From contig DFZJ01000161.1 of the NCBI GenBank assembly GCA_002382045.1, positions 1 to 27,985 on the forward strand: a stretch of 27,985 nt of DNA, read 5' to 3'. The position numbers and the translations under genes were made by a program. The stretch's first letter is position 1. The number at the start of each line of letters is the position of its first letter. Shown here piece after piece: positions 23,342-27,985 of the stretch. The stretch is from Syntrophaceae bacterium UBA4059. GTDB taxonomy: Bacteria > Desulfobacterota > Syntrophia > Syntrophales > Smithellaceae. The notes beneath the pieces were generated by a model. The model had not been told where the DNA came from, did not search any database, and saw only the letters and a list, made by a program, of their open reading frames with translations.

Positions 23342-26300
23342 AAGCCACAACGGAAAAAGCCTTTGAAGCTTATATTCAGGAAACGCTGGCAGCTCGCGGC
23401 TGGGAGTCCGGCGACAATTTTTTGTGGGACAAGCCAAAGGCCGTCTTTCCCGATTATGTCCTGGACTTCATCAAGACCACGCAGGCCGATCTTTGGAAGC
23501 AAATGGAAAAACTCCAAGGCGCGGAACTCTCCGGCAAGCTGATCGACACGCTGGTCAAAGAACGCAACACCAAGGGAACGATTCACATTCTCCGGCATGG
23601 CTTCAAATTCTACGGCAAAACTTTCAAGCTGGCTTTCTTCAAACCCGCGCACGGGCTTGTGCAGGAAACTCAAATCCTGTTTGAGCAAAACCGCCTGCAT
23701 GTTACAAGGCAAGTACCGTGTCATCCAACGGACGGCAGCACGGTCGATATGGTGTTGTCTCTCAACGGTATCCCGTTTGCTACGGTGGAAATAAAAAATC
23801 CCTTTACCGGCCAGACCTGGAAAAATGCGGTTTACCAATACAAGACGGACCGCGATCCGCGGGCTCCACTCTTTTTGTTCAAAAAAGGCGCGGTGGTGCA
23901 TTTTGCGGTTGATCCCGATGAAGTCCACATGGCCACACGCCTCAATGGCGGCAAGACCTTTTTCCTTCCCTTTAATCGCGGCAGTCATCCGGGAGAAATC
24001 GAGTGTGGCAAGGGCAATCCCCAGCATCCTTCCGGCCATCGCACCGGCTACTTCTGGGAAGAAGTTCTTGCGCGCGAAAGTTTTCTGGATATCGTGGGCA
24101 GTTTTGTCTTTCTGGAAACCGCCGAAGAAACGGTGGACGACGGCAACGGCGGACGCAAGAAGACCACCCGCGAAACAATGGTCTTTCCCCGCTATCATCA
24201 GTTGGATTCCGTGCGCAAACTGGTTAACATCGCCCGGACTGAAAAATCCGGCGAGAATTATCTGATTCAGCATTCCGCCGGCAGCGGCAAGACCAACAGT
24301 ATTTCCTGGCTTTCGCATCGCCTGTCGAGTCTGCATACGGCAGAAGATGAAAAGATTTACGATTGCGTCATCGTCATCACCGACCGCCGCGTCCTGGATA
24401 AGCAGCTTCAGGATGCCATCTATCAGATTGAACACGCGCAGGGTGTGGTCAAAGCCATTGATGAGGATGCCAGGCAGCTTGCTCAAGCCCTGGTGGACGG
24501 CACCAAAATTGTGATGACCACCTTGCAGAAGTTCCCCTTTATCCTGAAGGGTCTCTTGCATGTTGCCGGTGCCGAAAACTTGGATAATCCCGACGAGGCT
24601 TCTATTTTAAAAGCCAAAGAATGGGAGACGGCCATCGCCGCGCGAAAATACGCTGTCATTGTGGATGAAGCCCATTCCAGCCAGACCGGCGAGACGGCCA
24701 GAGAATTAAAACGCATTCTGGGTGCAGGAACGCAAAATGGCACAGGGGATGCGGATGATGAGCAACCGGCAGATTGGGAAGATGGACTAAACGCGGTCAT
24801 GGAATCGCGCGGCCGTCAGAAAAACCTGAGCTTTTTTGCTTTTACCGCGACGCCCAAGGGAAAAACGCTGGAGCTTTTCGGTCGTGTCGGTGTCAGCGGC
24901 AAGCCGGAATCTTTTCACACCTATTCCATGAAGCAGGCCATTGAGGAAGGCTTTATTCTGGATGTGCTCACCAGATACACGACTTACAAAACCTATTACC
25001 GGCTGGTGAAAAAAGCGGAAGATGATCCGGCCATGCCCAAGAAGAAGGCGGCCAAGAAACTGGCGAAGTTTATGGCGCTGCATCCGCACAATATCGAACA
25101 GAAGACGGAAATCATGGTGGAGCATTTCCGTCAGCATGTCAAACACAAGGTGGGTGGCCGCGCCAAGGCGATGGTCGTGGCCGGTTCGCGCCTGAGCGCC
25201 GTGCGCTATATGTTGTCTTTTCAAAAATATATTGAAGAGCATCACTATACGGATATCCGCCCGCTGGTGGCCTTCAGCGGAACCGTGAAGGACCCGGAAA
25301 CGAGCCTGGAATACACCGAACCGGGCATGAATATTGATGTGGTGACGGGGAAGAATATTTCGGAAGGCCAGTTGCCGGACAAGTTTGATACGTCCGACTA
25401 TCAGGTATTGCTGGTTGCCAATAAATACCAGACCGGTTTTGATCAGCCGCTCCTTTGCGCCATGTATGTGGACAAGCGTCTGGATGGCGTGCAGGCTGTT
25501 CAGACGCTTTCGCGCCTGAATCGAACACGCGCCGGGAAAGAGCCGCCGTTTGTGCTCGATTTTGTCAACGAGGCGGAAAATATTTACCTGGCGTTTAAAC
25601 CATATTACAACGTGACGACCTTGCAGGAGCCCTCCGATCCCAATCATCTGGAACAGCTCAAGCACGAATTAAACACAATGCAGGTTTATCAGTGGTCGGA
25701 AGTCGAAGCCTTTTGTCAAATCTTCTACCTGCCGCAATACAAACAGAATCCATCCGATCATGCCCGGATGGAAAAGCATATTCAGCCGGCCGTGGACAGG
25801 TTTAAAGCGCTGGATGACGATACCAAAGAAAAATTTTACGAAAAGTTAACCGCTTACACCCGTTTTTATTCCTTCATCAGCCAGATTATCCCGTATTCAG
25901 ATCAGGAACTGGAAATGCTCTATAGTTACGGCCGCTTTTTGACCACGCACCTGAGCCTCGATGATGATGGTGTTAATCCCCATCCGGAAAGAGAAGTTGA
26001 CCTGCAATATTACCGGATCGAGAGAGTTTCTTCAGGTGCGATTGTGATGGAGGGTGGCGACACTTACGGCGTGAAAAGCCCGACTGCGGTGGGGACAAGC
26101 AAATCAAAAGATGAACAGAAGCCGCTCTCCGAGATCATTCAGGCCTTGAATGATCGTTTCGGAACGGACTTTTCCGAGGAGGACAGGCTCTTCTTTGAAC
26201 AGATCAAGGAAAAGGCCTCCAAGGATGATAAGGTCATCCAGACCGCCAAAGCCAATACGCTGGAGAAGTTTGAACTGGGCATTCAGGAATTGATTAAAGA

Positions 26301-26439
26301 CTTGATGGTGCAGCGCATGGCGGACAATGACGGCATCGTCACGCGCTACATGGATGATATGGATTTTCAGAAAACCGTCTTCCCGATTTTGGCCAAAGAT
26401 ATTTACAAGAGCGTCTTAAATTCGGCGGAACAAAAATAA
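23338..26439 (+). CDS. hsdR: Type I restriction endonuclease subunit, DEAD/DEAH translocase
   Basis: 1033 residues, full length for HsdR. AAAGGAGA precedes the ATG, which also overlaps the RAYT stop. The N-terminal nuclease has 'STVDMVLSLNGIPFATVEIKNPF', with Asp about 138 and the ExK about 151-153. The helicase motor follows: Walker A 'HSAGSGKTNSISWL' (about 312-325), DEAH in 'VIVDEAHSSQTGE' (about 441), motif III-like 'FFAFTATPKGKTLELFG', and motif VI-like 'VQTLSRLNRTRAGKEPPFVLDFVN'. The C-terminal helical region binds the HsdM2S complex. It translocates and cuts unmodified DNA. It looks intact, in contrast to hsdM. Confidence 0.95.
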   Translation: MKATTEKAFEAYIQETLAARGWESGDNFLWDKPKAVFPDYVLDFIKTTQADLWKQMEKLQGAELSGKLIDTLVKERNTKGTIHILRHGFKFYGKTFKLAFFKPAHGLVQETQILFEQNRLHVTRQVPCHPTDGSTVDMVLSLNGIPFATVEIKNPFTGQTWKNAVYQYKTDRDPRAPLFLFKKGAVVHFAVDPDEVHMATRLNGGKTFFLPFNRGSHPGEIECGKGNPQHPSGHRTGYFWEEVLARESFLDIVGSFVFLETAEETVDDGNGGRKKTTRETMVFPRYHQLDSVRKLVNIARTEKSGENYLIQHSAGSGKTNSISWLSHRLSSLHTAEDEKIYDCVIVITDRRVLDKQLQDAIYQIEHAQGVVKAIDEDARQLAQALVDGTKIVMTTLQKFPFILKGLLHVAGAENLDNPDEASILKAKEWETAIAARKYAVIVDEAHSSQTGETARELKRILGAGTQNGTGDADDEQPADWEDGLNAVMESRGRQKNLSFFAFTATPKGKTLELFGRVGVSGKPESFHTYSMKQAIEEGFILDVLTRYTTYKTYYRLVKKAEDDPAMPKKKAAKKLAKFMALHPHNIEQKTEIMVEHFRQHVKHKVGGRAKAMVVAGSRLSAVRYMLSFQKYIEEHHYTDIRPLVAFSGTVKDPETSLEYTEPGMNIDVVTGKNISEGQLPDKFDTSDYQVLLVANKYQTGFDQPLLCAMYVDKRLDGVQAVQTLSRLNRTRAGKEPPFVLDFVNEAENIYLAFKPYYNVTTLQEPSDPNHLEQLKHELNTMQVYQWSEVEAFCQIFYLPQYKQNPSDHARMEKHIQPAVDRFKALDDDTKEKFYEKLTAYTRFYSFISQIIPYSDQELEMLYSYGRFLTTHLSLDDDGVNPHPEREVDLQYYRIERVSSGAIVMEGGDTYGVKSPTAVGTSKSKDEQKPLSEIIQALNDRFGTDFSEEDRLFFEQIKEKASKDDKVIQTAKANTLEKFELGIQELIKDLMVQRMADNDGIVTRYMDDMDFQKTVFPILAKDIYKSVLNSAEQK

Positions 26440-26620
26440 GCCTTCAATAGCCAGATCCCTTGTTCTTGGATCAGTTTTTCGGAAACTCACCAAATGCGGC
26501 CTGTCGGTCACCTTCTGAAAGCACCGCTTATCCCTGAAAGTATTAGATGTTTCTTGTAGTATCTTCAATGACTATTGCCTTATCGGATGACACGCATTAT
26601 CTTATGTGCGAGGTGAGACC

Positions 26621-27676
26621 ATGAGAAAACGATATTTATCTGTTTTGGCAATCAGCCTGTTGTTGGGGCTCCTGATCATACTGGGTTTTTCAAGCGGTGA
26701 GACAGAGCAAAAGAAAGGAACGGAGATGCAGGATAAAAAAGCAATGGTAGAAAAGGCTAAGAAAGAGATGACGCCGCTTCAATGCGATGTGGCTTTAAAA
26801 AACGCCACGGAGGCTCCTTTTAAAAACGAATACTGGGACAATCATCGGGCAGGGATCTATGTGGATATTGTTTCCGGGGAAGCGCTGTTCAGCTCCCTGG
26901 ACAAGTTTGATTCCGGTACAGGATGGCCCAGCTTTACCCGACCCATCGAAAAAACCGTCGTGTTTGAAAAGGTGGACAACAGTAATTTCATGACGCGCAG
27001 AGAAGTGCGCAGTACAAAGGCGGATATTCATCTGGGGCATGTTTTTGACGACGGTCCGGCGCCAACGGGTCAGAGGTACTGCATGAATTCTGCGTCCCTG
27101 AAATTCATCCCGAAGGAAAAAATGGAAGAAGCGGGGTATAGTGAGTACCTGTATTTATTTGGCGACAAATCCGACCGGCATACGGAAACAGCGATCTTTG
27201 CAGCCGGTTGTTTCTGGGGGGTGGAGGAATATTTCAGGCGGGTCAAAGGCGTCATCAAAAGCGAATCCGGTTATACCGGTGGAACTAAGAAAAACCCCAC
27301 ATACGAGGAAGTCTGCACCGGTGAAACGGGGCATGCCGAAGCGGTTCGGGTCATTTTTAACCCGAAGATCGTCAGTTATGAAAGGCTGCTTCAGCATTTT
27401 TGGGAAATACACGATCCCACCAGCCGAAATCAGCAGGGGAATGATGTGGGCAGTCAATACCGATCCGCCATATTTTACACCCATCCGAAACAGGAGGGCG
27501 CCGCAAAAGCTTCTTTGGAGCGATTGGCAAAATCCGGTGCGTATGCCCAAGAAATAGTCACTGAGATTTTACCGGCCAATCAATTTTACAAGGCGGAAGA
27601 ATACCATCAAGGCTATTTGAAGAAGAACCCTGGTGGCTACTGTCATATCGATTTGAGAAAAGCCACCCGGGAATGA
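26621..27676 (+). CDS. msrBA: Exported methionine sulfoxide reductase, MsrB-MsrA fusion
   Basis: Reduces both epimers of methionine sulfoxide in proteins. ATG 26621 follows GAGGTGAG and is preferred to GTG 26606; this gives 351 residues. An N-terminal hydrophobic segment ('YLSVLAISLLLGLLIILGF') anchors or exports the protein. MsrB domain (about 45-178): 'MTPLQCDVALKNATEAPFKNEYWDN', 'FDSGTGWPSF', 'EVRSTKADIHLGHVF' and the catalytic Cys in RYCMNS (about 154); the CxxC zinc pairs of some MsrBs are absent. MsrA domain (about 190-345): GCFWG with catalytic Cys (about 195-199), 'SGYTGGTKKNPTYEEVCTGETGHAE', 'HDPTSRNQQGNDVGSQYRSAI' and a likely recycling Cys in GGYCHIDL. B-before-A order with a signal is known for envelope-located repair proteins. 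It appears to be a single-gene unit. Confidence 0.94.
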   Translation: MRKRYLSVLAISLLLGLLIILGFSSGETEQKKGTEMQDKKAMVEKAKKEMTPLQCDVALKNATEAPFKNEYWDNHRAGIYVDIVSGEALFSSLDKFDSGTGWPSFTRPIEKTVVFEKVDNSNFMTRREVRSTKADIHLGHVFDDGPAPTGQRYCMNSASLKFIPKEKMEEAGYSEYLYLFGDKSDRHTETAIFAAGCFWGVEEYFRRVKGVIKSESGYTGGTKKNPTYEEVCTGETGHAEAVRVIFNPKIVSYERLLQHFWEIHDPTSRNQQGNDVGSQYRSAIFYTHPKQEGAAKASLERLAKSGAYAQEIVTEILPANQFYKAEEYHQGYLKKNPGGYCHIDLRKATRE

Positions 27677-27686
27677 TATGATTTGG

Positions 27687-27872
27687 TCAGCGTGATCGGT
27701 CGGGCCACTCTTCGACGATTTTTCCATCCTGCACAACAACAACGCCGATGCCCGCCTGCCCGGCTCTTTGTCTTGCCTTCTGAGCGGTGCGCTTCAAGGC
27801 GACTTCGGCATTGATCAAGTCGGGATCGCGTTCCTTTTGTTTTTCGGAAACATCAATTTTCCTTGCGCTCAT
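27687..27872 (-). CDS. Small hypothetical protein, 61 aa, antitoxin-like size
   Basis: GGAGAG about seven bases before the ATG supports the start. The protein is charged and helical ('SARKIDVSEKQKERDPDL', 'NAEVALKRTAQKARQRAGQAG') and ends in a short strand-like 'GVVVVQDGKIVEEWPD'. I recall similar small proteins scattered in deltaproteobacteria and some look like antitoxins, but no family can be named with confidence and any partner would lie beyond the window. It converges with msrBA, 10 bases apart, without an obvious shared terminator. Confidence 0.65.
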   Translation of the reverse strand: MSARKIDVSEKQKERDPDLINAEVALKRTAQKARQRAGQAGIGVVVVQDGKIVEEWPDRSR

Positions 27873-27985
27873 GGGTTCTCTCCTGCTTTGATGAGGATGG
27901 GCGTTGCAAAAGCAAAACGCTCATGCCTGCGAACATGATCATCAATTTTTACGTAACTTACGGAAATCGAACATTCTGTAAACCA

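Noticed and set aside
23188..24561. Minus-strand frame of 457 codons opposite hsdR
   Set aside because: It is antisense to the conserved HsdR nuclease and Walker A region and has no recognisable motifs.
26454..26479. Terminator after hsdR (GATCC/GGATC followed by TTTTT)
   Set aside because: The stem is only five base pairs with a nine-base loop, which is weak evidence.
1..27985. CRISPR array, tRNA or rRNA genes
   Set aside because: No regularly spaced direct repeats with unique spacers, and no cloverleaf or rRNA-like sequence, were seen on either strand.

Overview
The window looks like chromosomal DNA of a free-living, probably anaerobic Gram-negative bacterium of the deltaproteobacterial (Desulfobacterota, Syntrophales-like) type. 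That is an inference from gene content: a short cobalamin-dependent methionine synthase without a reactivation domain, DUF4388/cyclic-nucleotide-binding and CHASE2 signalling proteins, a DUF3047 protein, a PreP-like M16C peptidase, and RAYT/REP and ISKra4-type mobile elements. No rRNA, tRNA or CRISPR array was seen, so the taxonomic call is soft.

Layout. (1) 1-2100: a mobile-element scar holding a deleted, frameshifted ISKra4-family transposase, then an AT-rich lipoprotein alpha/beta hydrolase and a nested inverted repeat. (2) 2085-2965: a decayed SgcJ/EcaC (DUF4440-like) gene and a small membrane protein with a strong Shine-Dalgarno and its own hairpin terminator. (3) 3004-8290, minus strand: a probable six-gene unit read from a near-consensus sigma70 promoter at 8260-8288. 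In order of transcription it encodes a DUF4388 protein with two cyclic-nucleotide-binding folds, a CHASE2 membrane sensor, a periplasmic SH3-like protein, an M48 metalloprotease, a small secreted protein and a 62-residue protein. It reads as an envelope sensing and proteolysis module. (4) 8330-17779, plus strand apart from one doubtful small ORF: an ATP-grasp ligase, metH, pyrE, a DUF3047-OmpA fusion, an M16C peptidase and two small conserved-looking proteins, the first preceded by a heptanucleotide tandem repeat. (5) 17895-26439: a type I restriction-modification locus in the order hsdM, yhcG-like nuclease, repeat cluster, hsdS, RAYT, hsdR. HsdM lacks its usual N-terminal domain, and the RAYT with its REP palindromes sits between hsdS and hsdR with overlapping reading frames. 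(6) 26440-27985: an exported MsrB-MsrA fusion and a small minus-strand protein at the window edge.

The most distinctive points are the RAYT/REP element knitted into the hsd operon (it supplies the last codons of hsdS and overlaps the hsdR start), the truncated hsdM, the CHASE2 protein whose C-terminus looks like an eroded nucleotidyl cyclase downstream of a cNMP-binding-fold protein, and the DUF3047-OmpA fusion. I did not find a clear-cut wholly new system. The CHASE2/CNB/SH3/M48 operon is the best candidate for an undescribed one.
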